Numbered from the stretch's first letter, positions 28,304-37,186 are shown. The stretch is DNA of 64,000 nucleotides from Microvirga massiliensis (GCF_001006805.1 NZ_LN811356.1:344980-408979), one strand, 5' to 3'. Program-made: numbers and translations. The notes: generated by a model not told the origin, from the sequence alone.

Positions 28304-29099
28304 CATCAAGCCGGGCGGGCAGCGGACACTCTCATGGGTAACCCTGGCGCTGCTCCGGGGCATGTTCCTGGCACTGGCAAGTGCGGGGGCCTTCTGGAGC
28401 CTCTCCGTCATCCCCGGCGAGAGAGAGGCCGCTCCCCTCAACCGCCTCGCGAATCGCATTCTCGCCGGGAGGACACCGACGCTCGAGGCTCTCGCGCCCA
28501 CGCTCGCTTATCTCGATCGCTCAGATAGCCCCCGAGGTTGCTCCAGCCCGGCGCTCCGGCCGATCGCCACGATCCGTCTCTACGCGGCGGCACTGGCGCA
28601 TTCCACGGCAGCCGACGAGAGTGCAAAGCTGCTTCTTCAGAAGGCGCGACGTGATATCCATGCCTTTCTGCGTTGCGCTCCCCACCAATCTTTCTATTGG
28701 TATGCTTTGTTTTGGGTAGAGATGGCGCTTGGCGGCGACAGCCATGACCATTTGCCTCTCTTGGAATTCTCATACAGGCTTGGCCCACATGAGGGCTGGA
28801 TCAGTGCCTATCGCTGCCGGGACGCTCTGCCCTATTACGAGATGGTGAACCCGCCTACTCAGAAGCACATCCGGGAAGAGTATCTCAGCCTCGTCCGGGA
28901 GAATGCCGGTGAAGCAGCGGCGATTCTGCGCCTCGGCGACGCCGAAATCCGCTCACGCGTCCTCGAGTTCATAACGGTACTCCCCCTGGAAATCCGCGAG
29001 AGCTTCGCGCGACGTCTCGACTCCCTAAATATCGAGGTCGATGTGCCGGGCGTTGATTACGAGGCGCTCTATTCACGCCCGAACTTGCCCAAACTATGA
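28281..29099 (+). CDS. Hypothetical membrane-anchored protein coupled to the tyrosine kinase
   Basis: 272 aa from a GTG at 28281, overlapping the kinase gene by 23 bases, so probably co-translated. One N-terminal membrane helix or signal anchor (TLALLRGMFLALASAGAFWSL, about 20-45) is followed by a soluble, helix-rich periplasmic domain (AALAHSTAADESAKLLLQKARRDI, with a TPR-like feel). No enzyme motif is seen and no family is recognised. The coupling suggests a part in polymer assembly or export next to the co-polymerase. Confidence 0.7.
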   Translation: MPAVPAHSIKPGGQRTLSWVTLALLRGMFLALASAGAFWSLSVIPGEREAAPLNRLANRILAGRTPTLEALAPTLAYLDRSDSPRGCSSPALRPIATIRLYAAALAHSTAADESAKLLLQKARRDIHAFLRCAPHQSFYWYALFWVEMALGGDSHDHLPLLEFSYRLGPHEGWISAYRCRDALPYYEMVNPPTQKHIREEYLSLVRENAGEAAAILRLGDAEIRSRVLEFITVLPLEIRESFARRLDSLNIEVDVPGVDYEALYSRPNLPKL

Positions 29100-29103
29100 G
29101 CAA

Positions 29104-29919
29104 TCAGATCCTTTTGCAGACGGAAGGTAGAGCTTTCGGCCGGGCTTTGCCGGGCGGCCAGCTCGGGGTGAGAAAACGCTGCCGGTCATCTTCGAGAACA
29201 AGGCAGGTCAGCCGGTTGGAGATGTAGGCGCCGGTGTCGATGTTGATCCGGTTGTGATGGATCTCTGGCTCGCTTACGGGCGTATGCCCGTGAATCACTA
29301 CCTTGCCGAAATCTCTCTCGGAAGCAGTAAACTCCTCACGGATCCAGAGGAGATCCTCCTCCGTTTGCTCCGTCAGGTCGATCTCTGGCCTTACACCTGC
29401 ATGGCAGAAGAAATAATCTCCTGAAGTGAATGACAGAGGAGTGGCACGCAGGAATTCGAGATGCGCCGCGGGTATTAGCTTCCGGAGTTCATAAGCCGCT
29501 TCCTCATAGCCCCGACCTAACCGGACCTCCCGCACGTCGAGCCCGTAAGAATAGAGCGTCTCCAGCCCACCATTGTGGCGCCAAGTCGTCAGCGTTTCGG
29601 GATTGTTCAAAAATTGTAGCAGCATTGCTTCATGGTTGCCGCGCAAAGGTACAATACGGGCCGGAAACGGCGAGGCAGTTAGACGGTCGAGAACTACGCG
29701 GGAATCGGGACCTCGGTCGACGTAATCGCCGAGGAAGACAATAGCGGGAGCGTTGATAGGAAACTCCTCGAGATCCTCAGCAATACTCTGCCTCATTCCA
29801 TCAAGCAGATCGGCCCGCCCATGGATGTCGCCCACCGCGTAGACCCGCTGCCCCGCCGGCACGCCGGGCTTCATGACCTTTTGTTCCTGGCCCGGGAACA
29901 GGCGCCTGAGAAATCGCAA
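29104..29919 (-). CDS. Metallophosphoesterase, PPP-type serine/threonine phosphatase
   Basis: 271 aa from a TTG at 29919 with GAGAGGAAG upstream; an ATG 15 codons in (29874) is an alternative. The PPP metal-site motifs are in order: VGDIHGRADLLD (GDxHG), FLGDYVDRGPDS (GDxxDRG) and LRGNHEAML (GNHE), with later histidines in FCHAGVRPE and VIHGHTPV. It hydrolyses phosphate esters, either phosphoproteins or small molecules such as diadenosine polyphosphates. It is convergent with the kinase-coupled gene, ending 4 bases after it. A role in reversing signalling in polysaccharide synthesis is possible but unproven. Confidence 0.88.
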   Translation of the reverse strand: MRFLRRLFPGQEQKVMKPGVPAGQRVYAVGDIHGRADLLDGMRQSIAEDLEEFPINAPAIVFLGDYVDRGPDSRVVLDRLTASPFPARIVPLRGNHEAMLLQFLNNPETLTTWRHNGGLETLYSYGLDVREVRLGRGYEEAAYELRKLIPAAHLEFLRATPLSFTSGDYFFCHAGVRPEIDLTEQTEEDLLWIREEFTASERDFGKVVIHGHTPVSEPEIHHNRINIDTGAYISNRLTCLVLEDDRQRFLTPSWPPGKARPKALPSVCKRI

Positions 29920-30052
29920 GTCTTCCTCTCACGATGCCCGCGCGGCCGCAGAGCGCCCGCCATCGCTGCTGGCCGGAACGGTACTCTCAACGGCTTGTCG
30001 CAGCAACGCAAAGGCTGATATGTTTCCTACTGTCGGAATGGAAGGTCGAGCC

Positions 30053-30319
30053 ATGTCAATCATGGTCAAGAGTGCGCGAGCCGCCCTCGTTCTAGTCGCC
30101 GGGGCCTTCTGGCTAGGATCCGCCGATTCTGCCGGTGCGGTGCCTGGCAGTCGCGGCAGCGAAACCGCAGGCCAGGCAGACTCGCAGGCCACTACGCAAT
30201 TTTCCACCAGCTCAGTCAGCCCTAGCAGACCGAGTGACTGTCCTGATGTGGATGCTGGTGCGCAGGACTCCAAGCCCAATAACAACGCCAAAAAATGCGG
30301 CTTCGAGAGAAGGCGTTAG
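30053..30319 (+). CDS. Small secreted protein of unknown function
   Basis: 88 aa from the ATG at 30053, which has GGAAGG about 7 bases upstream. Residues 1-33 look like a signal peptide (KSARAALVLVAGAFWLGSADSAGA). The mature part is short, hydrophilic, rich in Ser, Gln, Asp and Asn, with two cysteines (SDCPDVDAG and KKCGFERRR) that could form a disulfide. Not recognised. It lies between the two polysaccharide gene groups. Confidence 0.5.
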   Translation: MSIMVKSARAALVLVAGAFWLGSADSAGAVPGSRGSETAGQADSQATTQFSTSSVSPSRPSDCPDVDAGAQDSKPNNNAKKCGFERRR

Positions 30320-30660
30320 TCATCAAACTCATTTGGCCCGTTGATGTAACAGCTTAGCACTTCTCTGTCAGATGCTATGTTCTGGCACATAGCGCGGCAA
30401 ACTCTGCTTGATAAGATGCAGAGAGGCGAGCGTCAGACACTACAATAATGCGCGAGTGACGTACGCCGACGGTGGTAGGGCCGTTCTCGTTGCTCCACCC
30501 CTTGGGGAGGAAGACGCATTGTACCCCTTCTCTAGAGGAGGCCATCCATCCATTGGCTGTCGGTCGCTTTGGGGCGATCACGCGGTGGAGTTGTCGCACT
30601 AGGGTCGGATCCAAGCCGTCGACGCCCTCATGGGTGCCCTAATGTCGCGCGGAGAGCGGA
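30320..30660. other. Intergenic gap at the boundary of two gene groups
   Basis: 341 bases before the nucleotide-sugar operon. Contains an inverted repeat with 7-base arms, GCTATGT/ACATAGC, at 30374-30380 and 30387-30393 (6-base loop), a possible operator or weak hairpin. No gene is supported. The operon promoter should lie here. Base composition rises sharply in GC just after this gap. Confidence 0.4.
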
Positions 30661-31173
30661 ATGCCGATCAACAATGTGCGCCTAGGCCAGGACGTGCGAA
30701 TTGTTCATCCGGAACTCGTCAACCTGTATGGCTGCAGCATCGGCGGCGGCACGCAGATCGGTCCTTTCGTGGAGATCCAGAAGGGCTGCCGCATCGGCGC
30801 GCGCTGCAAGGTCTCCTCGCATTCTTTCATTTGCTCAGGCGTGACGATCGAGGACGAGGTCATGATCGCCCATGGCGTGATGTTCACCAACGACCTCTTT
30901 CCTCGCGCGACCAATGACGACGGCAGCCTGCAGACCGAACAGGACTGGCAGGTCGTGCCGACGCTGGTGAAGAGATGCGCCGCGATCGGCTCCAACGCGA
31001 CCATCCTGGCGGGCGTCACGATCGGCGAGGGGGCCCTGGTCGGGGCGGGCGCGGTGGTGAGCCGGGACGTGCCCGATTTCGCGATCGTCACTGGAGTTCC
31101 TGCACGGGTGATCGGAGACACGCGCGCCCGCAGCACCGGATGCGATGAGGTCACGCAAGAGGCTAGGGCATGA
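30661..31173 (+). CDS. Left-handed beta-helix acetyltransferase (WbpD/WlbB-like)
   Basis: 170 aa, almost wholly hexapeptide repeats: SIGGGTQIGPFVEIQKGCRIG, CSGVTIEDEVMIAHG, then AAIGSNATILAGVTIGEGALVGAGAVVSRD-type turns (trimeric LbH fold). The family includes WbpD/WlbB and FdtC-type N-acetyltransferases that acetylate an amino sugar nucleotide with acetyl-CoA. Adjacent dehydrogenase and aminotransferase genes complete the oxidise/aminate/acetylate set. Its end overlaps the next gene by four bases (ATGA). Precise substrate unknown. Confidence 0.85.
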   Translation: MPINNVRLGQDVRIVHPELVNLYGCSIGGGTQIGPFVEIQKGCRIGARCKVSSHSFICSGVTIEDEVMIAHGVMFTNDLFPRATNDDGSLQTEQDWQVVPTLVKRCAAIGSNATILAGVTIGEGALVGAGAVVSRDVPDFAIVTGVPARVIGDTRARSTGCDEVTQEARA

Positions 31174-32192
31174 TTCCCGTCGGCATCGTCGGCTACGGCT
31201 ACTGGGGACCCAACCTGGCGCGCTGCACCGCCGAAGCGGACGGCTGCACGCTCGCGGCTATTGCCGATGCCTCGGCGGCGGCGCGCGCGAGAGCTGTCAA
31301 GCGGCACAACGCGGCTGTGCTCGACGATTGGCGCGACATGATCGCCGATCCGAACATCGCCGCTATCATGATCGCAACGCCGGCCCGCACGCATTTCGAG
31401 ATCGCACTCGCGGCCCTGCACGCGGGCAAGCACGTCCTGGTCGAAAAGCCCATGACCGAGACCTCCACGGAGGCGCTCGTCCTGATCGAGGAGGCCGCCA
31501 AGCGCAACCTGACGCTCATGGTCGATCACACCTTCGTCTACACGGGCGCGGTGCGCAAGATCCGGGAGATGATCGACGAGGGCCTCGTCGGGGACGTCTT
31601 CTATTACGACTCGACCCGCGTCAATCTCGGCCTCTTCCAGCACGACGTGAACGTCATCTGGGATCTCGCGGTCCACGATCTTGCGATCCTCGATTACCTG
31701 CTCGACTGCCAGCCCGTTGCGGTCTCTGCCAATGGCGCGGGCCACCTCGGTCGCCTCGAGAACATGGCTCAGATCACGATCTACTTCGCGGGCGGCACGA
31801 CGGCGCATCTCAATGTCAACTGGCTCGCCCCGGTCAAGATCCGCCAGACGCTGATCGGCGGCAGCCGGCGCATGATCGTCTATGATGACCTGCAGCCGAG
31901 CGAGAAGATCAAGGTCTACGACCGCGGCGTCGATGTCGTGGGAAGCCAGGAGGAGCTGTACAGGCTTCTGGTCTCCTATCGCACGGGCGACATGTGGGCC
32001 CCACAGATCTCCGTCAAGGAGGCCCTGATGACGGAGGTCGAGCACTTCCTCGACTGCATCACCACCCAAACCGCTCCCCTGACCTCCGGGGGCAGCGGGC
32101 TGCGGGTGGTCGAGATGCTCGAGAACGCGAGCCTGTCGCTGCAGCAGCGCGGTCACCCGATCGAGTTCACCCCGCTCCGGAGAGCCTCGTGA
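31170..32192 (+). CDS. Gfo/Idh/MocA-family sugar-nucleotide dehydrogenase (WbpB-like)
   Basis: 340 aa. N-terminal Rossmann fold with GIVGYGYWGPNLAR, then the family signature VLVEKPMTETSTEA (EKP, catalytic Lys) near residue 95 and HTFVYTGAVRKIREM; the C-terminal alpha/beta domain includes WDLAVHDLAILDYLL with the conserved His-Asp. In acetamido-sugar pathways such enzymes oxidise C3 of a UDP-sugar before transamination. Starts within the acetyltransferase stop and ends within the aminotransferase start (GTGA), so all three are coupled. Confidence 0.87.
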   Translation: MIPVGIVGYGYWGPNLARCTAEADGCTLAAIADASAAARARAVKRHNAAVLDDWRDMIADPNIAAIMIATPARTHFEIALAALHAGKHVLVEKPMTETSTEALVLIEEAAKRNLTLMVDHTFVYTGAVRKIREMIDEGLVGDVFYYDSTRVNLGLFQHDVNVIWDLAVHDLAILDYLLDCQPVAVSANGAGHLGRLENMAQITIYFAGGTTAHLNVNWLAPVKIRQTLIGGSRRMIVYDDLQPSEKIKVYDRGVDVVGSQEELYRLLVSYRTGDMWAPQISVKEALMTEVEHFLDCITTQTAPLTSGGSGLRVVEMLENASLSLQQRGHPIEFTPLRRAS

Positions 32193-33304
32193 TTCCGTTC
32201 CTGGACTTGCAAGCGCAATACAACTCGGTCGGACACGAGATCGAATCTGCGGTGCTCGCCGTGCTCAGGAGCGGAGAATACGTGCTTGGCCGAGACGTCA
32301 GGGAATTCGAAGAGGAGTTCGCCCGGTTCTGCGGCGCTCGGGAGGCCGTTGCCCTCAACACGGGAACGTCAGCGCTGCATCTCGCCCTCCTGGCGGCCGG
32401 AATCGGCCCAGGCGACGAGGTCATTACAGTCCCGATGACCTTCGTGGCGACCGTTGCCGCTATCCTCTATGTGGGCGCCAAGCCCGTCTTCGTCGACATC
32501 GATCCCGTCAACTGGACCCTCGATCCTGGTCACCTCGAGAAGGCTATCACGGCGCGCACCAAGGCGATCATGCCGGTCCATCTGCATGGCCGTCTTGCCG
32601 CCATGCCGGCCATCCTGGAGGTCGCGGAGCGCCACGGCCTTTTCGTGATCGAGGATGCCGCCCAGGCGCATGGCGCCGAGGCGCACGGGCAGCGTGCGGG
32701 GACATTCGGCGCCATCGGGTGCTTCAGCTTCTATCCGGGCAAGAACCTCGGGGCCTGCGGCGAGGGCGGCGCGATCACCACCAACCGCCCCGATCTCGCG
32801 GACGCCATCCGCTCGCTGCGGGATTGGGGTCAGGCCGGCAAATACAATCACGTGCGGCAAGGCTTCAACTTCCGCCTCGACACCGTCCAGGCGGCGGCGC
32901 TGCGGGTGAAGTTGCGGCATCTCGAGGCCTGGACCCGGGCACGACGCGATCTTGCAGGCGATTACGATCGGCGTCTCGCCGAGCACGGGATCGCGCATCC
33001 GGCGCCGGGCGGCCGCGATCACGTCTACCACGTCTATGCCGTGCGGGTGCGCGAACGAGACCAGGTCCGGGGCCGGCTGAGCGAGCTTGGGGTCGCCACG
33101 GGGATTCATTACCCCCGGCCCGTGCACTTGCAGCCAGCCTATGCGGGGCTGGGTTACCGGAGCGGCGACTTTGCGGTCTCAGAGAAGTTTGCTGCGGAGA
33201 CGCTCTCCCTGCCCCTGTTCCCCGAGATGACGGGACAGCAGGTCGCGCAGGTGGTCGAGGCCCTTGCGCATGCCGGCGCGGCCCCGGCGGCCTCGGCCGC
33301 CTGA
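32189..33304 (+). CDS. DegT/DnrJ/EryC1/StrS aminotransferase (WbpE-like)
   Basis: 371 aa from the GTG at 32189 (VIPFLDLQAQY), which overlaps the dehydrogenase stop by four bases; the upstream in-frame ATG lies inside that gene. PLP Lys in SFYPGKNLGACGEGGA; other family motifs LNTGTSALHLALLAAGIGPG, DEVITVPMTFVAT, EDAAQAHGA and GFNFRLDTVQAAAL. It transfers the amino group of glutamate to a keto-sugar nucleotide. Together with the two preceding genes it could make a 2,3-diacetamido or 3-acetamido sugar; the upstream UDP-sugar 6-dehydrogenase is not in the window. Confidence 0.9.
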   Translation: MIPFLDLQAQYNSVGHEIESAVLAVLRSGEYVLGRDVREFEEEFARFCGAREAVALNTGTSALHLALLAAGIGPGDEVITVPMTFVATVAAILYVGAKPVFVDIDPVNWTLDPGHLEKAITARTKAIMPVHLHGRLAAMPAILEVAERHGLFVIEDAAQAHGAEAHGQRAGTFGAIGCFSFYPGKNLGACGEGGAITTNRPDLADAIRSLRDWGQAGKYNHVRQGFNFRLDTVQAAALRVKLRHLEAWTRARRDLAGDYDRRLAEHGIAHPAPGGRDHVYHVYAVRVRERDQVRGRLSELGVATGIHYPRPVHLQPAYAGLGYRSGDFAVSEKFAAETLSLPLFPEMTGQQVAQVVEALAHAGAAPAASAA

Positions 33305-33351
33305 GGCAGCGATGGCCGCCCACATGATCGTCAAAGGATGATGAGAGCAAC

Positions 33352-34353
33352 ATGGCGAAGTCCAACATCTTGACCGGCCAGCGCGTGCTCGTGACCGGCG
33401 GCGCCGGCTTCGTAGGCTCGCACATCGTTGATCTCCTGGCGCAGGAGAGGTGCCGCGAGATCATCGTCCTCGACAACATGGTGCGGGGATCGGTCGCCAA
33501 TCTGGCGGGCGTGTTGGGCAACCCAACGGTGCGCCTCGTCGAGGGCGACATCCGCGACCGAGCGCTCCTGGCGGACCTAGTCGCCGGCACCGACACGGTG
33601 TTCCATCAGGCGGCGCTGCGGATTACCCACTGCGCTGCCGAGCCCCGCACGGCCCTGGAGGTGATGGTCGACGCCACCTTCGACCTGCTCGAGCAGTGCG
33701 TGTCCGCCGGCGTCCGCAAGGTCGTGATGGCCTCCTCGGCATCCGTTTACGGGATGGCCGAGGAGTTCCCGACCCCCGAGCGCCAGAACCCTTACGCGAA
33801 CCGGACCCTCTACGGCGCCGCCAAGAGTTTCGCAGAGGGGCTGCTGCGGGCGTTCAACGACATGCAGGGCCTGGAATACGTGGCGCTGCGCTACTTCAAC
33901 GTCTACGGCCCGCGCATGGACATCCATGGCCGCTACACGGAGGTGATGATCCGCTGGATGGAGCGGATCGCGGCCGGGCAGCCGCCGGTCATCTATGGCG
34001 ACGGCCTGCAGACCATGGACTTCGTGCACGTGACCGACGTCGCACGCTCCAATCTCCTGGCGGCGCAGAGCGAGGCTTCAGACATCGCGCTCAACGTCGG
34101 GAGCGGTACCGAGACCTCGCTCTTGCAGGTCGCGCACCTCCTCGCGCAGGCGATGGGCCGCCCGGACCTCGTCCCGGTCCATGCCGAGGAGCGCGCGGTC
34201 AATCCTGTGCCGCGCCGGCTCGCCGATGTGACGGCTGCTCGGCAGGCAATCGGCTTTGAGGCCTTGGTTCCCTTCGAGACCGGGATCGAGGGCCTCGTGG
34301 CCTGGTGGCGGGCGCAAGTCGCCAGCCCCGCCCTGGTGGGAGCGGCAGAATGA
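33352..34353 (+). CDS. NAD-dependent sugar-nucleotide epimerase/dehydratase
   Basis: 333 aa, extended SDR fold: VTGGAGFVGSHIVDLL (NAD site), catalytic Ser in SSASVYG and YxxxK in TLYGAAK, followed by RYFNVYGPRMD. This is the GalE/WbpP/WcaG-like group. The replacement of the usual ENDxxG-type text by HQAALRITHCAAEP and a short length point to a subgroup not obviously GalE. Substrate likely a UDP- or GDP-sugar feeding the adjacent aminotransferase. Ends in a four-base overlap with the next gene. Confidence 0.87.
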   Translation: MAKSNILTGQRVLVTGGAGFVGSHIVDLLAQERCREIIVLDNMVRGSVANLAGVLGNPTVRLVEGDIRDRALLADLVAGTDTVFHQAALRITHCAAEPRTALEVMVDATFDLLEQCVSAGVRKVVMASSASVYGMAEEFPTPERQNPYANRTLYGAAKSFAEGLLRAFNDMQGLEYVALRYFNVYGPRMDIHGRYTEVMIRWMERIAAGQPPVIYGDGLQTMDFVHVTDVARSNLLAAQSEASDIALNVGSGTETSLLQVAHLLAQAMGRPDLVPVHAEERAVNPVPRRLADVTAARQAIGFEALVPFETGIEGLVAWWRAQVASPALVGAAE

Positions 34354-35489
34354 TTCCGATCACGCAGCCCGTGCTCGGCGAGCCCGAGGCCGAAGCCGCC
34401 GCCGCGGTCATCCGGTCGGGCTGGCTGACGCAGGGACCTCAGGTTGCGACCTTCGAGGAGGAGTTTGCTGCGGCTGTCGGGGCGAGCCACGCCTGCGCGG
34501 TGGCCAACTGCACGGTTGCCCTGCATCTGGCGCTTCTGGCCGCGGGCGTCGGCCCCGGCGATGAAGTCGTCACCGTCAGCCACACCTTCATTGCCTCGGC
34601 GAACGCGATCCGGCAATGCGGCGCGCTCCCGGTCTTCGTCGACATCGATCCGCAGACGTTCACAATGGCGCCCTCGGCTATTGCCGAGGCTGTGACATCG
34701 CGGACCAAAGCCATTCTCTGTGTTCATCAGATCGGGATGCCCTGTGATCTCGCCCGCATCCTGCCGATCGCGCGCCAGTATGGCCTGCCCCTGATCGAAG
34801 ATGCCGCTTGCGCGATTGGATCCGAGATTCTCATGAATGGTGCTTGGGAGGCGATCGGGCGTCCGCACGGGGACGTGGCCTGCTTCTCCTTCCACCCTCG
34901 CAAGGTTCTAACCGTCGGAGACGGCGGCATGCTGACGACGAACAACTCTGATTGGGACCGTCAATTCCGCCTCTGGCGCCAGCATGGAATGAGCGTGCCG
35001 GATCTCGCGCGTCATCAGAGCCGCCGTGTCATCGTCGAAGAATACCCGGTGTGTGGCTTCAACTACCGGATGACGGACCTGCAAGCGGCCGTCGGCCGGC
35101 AGCAGCTCAAGCGACTGCCGGAACTAATCTCCCGACGTCGTCAACTGGCCGCCTACTACAGCAGTCTCTTGTCTCAGGTAGACGGCGTTATCGCGCCAAA
35201 GGAGCCTGCCTGGGCGCACTCGAACTGGCAGAGCTACTGTGTGCGGCTGCCCAAGGGCGTCGAGCAGATCACGGTGATGCAGCGCATGCTCGATCGCGGA
35301 GTGGCGACCCGACGGGGCATCATGTGCGTGCACCGCGAGGCCGCCTATGCCGACGTGCCGGTCGGAACGTCTCTGGTGAATTCCGAAAGGGCTCAGGATG
35401 AGTGCATTCTCCTCCCGCTCTACCCTCAAATGGATGAGGGCACCCAGCGTGATGTCGTGGAGGCTCTTACAGACGCTCTTCGGTCTTGA
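34350..35489 (+). CDS. DegT/DnrJ/EryC1/StrS aminotransferase (second)
   Basis: 379 aa from the ATG at 34350, which overlaps the epimerase stop (ATGA). PLP Lys in FHPRKVLTVGDGGM; also VANCTVALHLALLAAGVGPG, VSHTFIASANAIRQCG, EDAACAIGSEI and GFNYRMTDLQAAVGRQQL. The HPRKxxTxGDGG form is shared with perosamine synthase-type and related aminotransferases. With gmd downstream, GDP-perosamine-like or UDP-4-amino sugar formation is possible, but the epimerase/aminotransferase/acetyltransferase order suggests this enzyme works with its direct neighbours. Confidence 0.88.
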   Translation: MIPITQPVLGEPEAEAAAAVIRSGWLTQGPQVATFEEEFAAAVGASHACAVANCTVALHLALLAAGVGPGDEVVTVSHTFIASANAIRQCGALPVFVDIDPQTFTMAPSAIAEAVTSRTKAILCVHQIGMPCDLARILPIARQYGLPLIEDAACAIGSEILMNGAWEAIGRPHGDVACFSFHPRKVLTVGDGGMLTTNNSDWDRQFRLWRQHGMSVPDLARHQSRRVIVEEYPVCGFNYRMTDLQAAVGRQQLKRLPELISRRRQLAAYYSSLLSQVDGVIAPKEPAWAHSNWQSYCVRLPKGVEQITVMQRMLDRGVATRRGIMCVHREAAYADVPVGTSLVNSERAQDECILLPLYPQMDEGTQRDVVEALTDALRS

Positions 35490-36060
35490 CAGGACTGAGC
35501 AGCCCTCATCCTTCAAACAGCAGGAGGCTTCTGCGACCCATCTCGCTCTGCTCGAACAGATCAGGGCTCTCCAGAAAGCTCTTCAGGAGGAAAAGCTGCG
35601 GCGATTCGGGCGCCGGGTCTCGTTCGGGGATCTGGTCACAGACCGCTGGGAGAACGCCCGGCAGTACGGCTTCGGAGAGGGCTCGTCCTGCTACGACGAC
35701 GTATTGATCCTCGGCGATGTCCAGGTCGGCCGGCACACCTGGATCGGACCGAACGTCATCCTCGATGGCTTAGGCGGCGGCCTCGTGATCGGGGATCACT
35801 GCTCGATCTCCTCCGGAGTTCAAATCTACACCCATGATACGGTCCGGCGCAGCGTCACGATGGGCCGGGCTCCGATTGCCTATAAGCCGACTCGGATTGG
35901 AAACGGCGTCTATATCGGCCCTAACAGCATCGTCGCAATGGGCGTCGAGATCGGTGATGCTGCCGTGATCGGCGCCATGTCGTTCGTCAACCACAGTATC
36001 CCACCCCGCACGAAAGCCTGGGGATGCCCCGCCACTATCACGGGCGACGTGGAAATCTGA
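35452..36060 (+). CDS. Hexapeptide acyltransferase (LbH, CatB/NeuD-like)
   Basis: 202 aa from the ATG at 35452, within the 3' end of the aminotransferase gene; an ATG at 35398 would give a longer overlap. Residues about 15-60 form a short helical lead-in (EQIRALQKALQEEKLRR), then hexapeptide turns: VQVGRHTWIGPNVILDG, LVIGDHCSISSGVQIYTHD (a likely catalytic His), IGNGVYIGPNSIVAMGVEIGDAAVIGA. It should O- or N-acetylate a sugar of the repeat unit or its nucleotide precursor. Confidence 0.82.
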   Translation: MSWRLLQTLFGLDRTEQPSSFKQQEASATHLALLEQIRALQKALQEEKLRRFGRRVSFGDLVTDRWENARQYGFGEGSSCYDDVLILGDVQVGRHTWIGPNVILDGLGGGLVIGDHCSISSGVQIYTHDTVRRSVTMGRAPIAYKPTRIGNGVYIGPNSIVAMGVEIGDAAVIGAMSFVNHSIPPRTKAWGCPATITGDVEI

Positions 36061-36094
36061 GACTTCGAAGTCTTTGTTTGATGAGAGGCACGCC

Positions 36095-37180
36095 ATGGCA
36101 AACGAAACGAATCGACGCGTGGCGCTGATCACGGGCGTGACGGGACAGGACGGGGCCTATCTCACGGAGCTTCTGCTCTCGAAGGGCTACATCGTCCATG
36201 GCCTCAAGCGACGCGCTTCGTCCTTCAACACCCAGCGCATCGACAAGCTCTACACGGATCCCCATGAGCCTGACGTGCGCTTTCATCTCCATTACGGAGA
36301 TCTGACGGATTCCACGAACCTCATCCGGATCGTTCAGGAGACGCAACCCACGGAGATCTACAACCTCGCGGCCCAGAGCCACGTAAAGGTGAGCTTTGAG
36401 ACGCCCGAATACACTGCTAATGCCGACGGGATTGGCACGTTACGTCTCCTCGAGGCCATTCGCATTCTCGGCCTCGAGAAACACACCCACTTTTATCAGG
36501 CATCGACCTCGGAACTCTATGGTCTCGTGCAGGAAGTACCACAGCGGGAGATCACACCCTTCTATCCGCGTTCGCCCTATGCGGCGGCGAAGCTCTACGC
36601 CTACTGGATCACGGTGAACTACCGCGAGGCTTATGGCATGCATGCCTCGAACGGCATCCTCTTCAATCATGAGGGGCCAACCCGGGGTGAAACCTTCGTA
36701 ACGCGCAAGATCAGCCGCGCCGTTGCGGCCATTCAGCTCGGCCTGCAGGACAAGCTCTATATCGGCAACCTCGATGCCAAGCGCGATTGGGGCCACGCGA
36801 AGGATTACGTGGAAGGCATGTGGCGCATCCTCCAGCAGGATGAGCCGGATGACTACGTTCTCGCCACCGGCGAGACGCACTCCGTGCGCGAGTTCATCGA
36901 GCTCGCCTTCCGTGAGGTTGGCACCAGGATCGCGTGGCGCGGCAAGGGCGTCGACGAGGAGGGCCTCTGCCGCTCATCGGGGAGGGTTCTCATCTCCATC
37001 GATCCGCGCTATTTCCGGCCCACCGAAGTTGAGCTGCTCTTAGGTGATCCGTCGAAGGCGCACCAGCGCCTCGGCTGGCGACACGCGACGACCTTCCCGG
37101 AACTCGTGAGCAGCATGGTGCGCAACGACCTCGAGATCGTCGCGCTCGAATCGAAGATGCGGTGCCTTGTCTCGGAGTAG
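36095..37180 (+). CDS. gmd: GDP-mannose 4,6-dehydratase
   Basis: 361 aa from the ATG at 36095 (MANETNRRVALITGVTGQDG), chosen for GAGAGG 7-8 bases upstream over the ATG at 36074. SDR motifs: GVTGQDGAYLTELLL for NADP, LHYGDLTDSTNL, ASTSELYGLVQEVPQ (catalytic Thr/Ser and Glu) and YPRSPYAAAKLYAYW (Tyr-x3-Lys), then FNHEGPTRGETFVTRKI and YIGNLDAKRDWGHA. It converts GDP-mannose to GDP-4-keto-6-deoxymannose, the first step to GDP-L-fucose and related 6-deoxy sugars. Followed after 6 bases by the fucose synthase. Confidence 0.97.
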   Translation: MANETNRRVALITGVTGQDGAYLTELLLSKGYIVHGLKRRASSFNTQRIDKLYTDPHEPDVRFHLHYGDLTDSTNLIRIVQETQPTEIYNLAAQSHVKVSFETPEYTANADGIGTLRLLEAIRILGLEKHTHFYQASTSELYGLVQEVPQREITPFYPRSPYAAAKLYAYWITVNYREAYGMHASNGILFNHEGPTRGETFVTRKISRAVAAIQLGLQDKLYIGNLDAKRDWGHAKDYVEGMWRILQQDEPDDYVLATGETHSVREFIELAFREVGTRIAWRGKGVDEEGLCRSSGRVLISIDPRYFRPTEVELLLGDPSKAHQRLGWRHATTFPELVSSMVRNDLEIVALESKMRCLVSE

Positions 37181-37186
37181 GCCTCC

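Noticed and set aside
30705..32156. 483-codon open frame on the minus strand
   Set aside because: Antisense to the acetyltransferase and Gfo/Idh dehydrogenase genes, whose proteins have clear family motifs; GC-rich codon bias creates such shadow frames.
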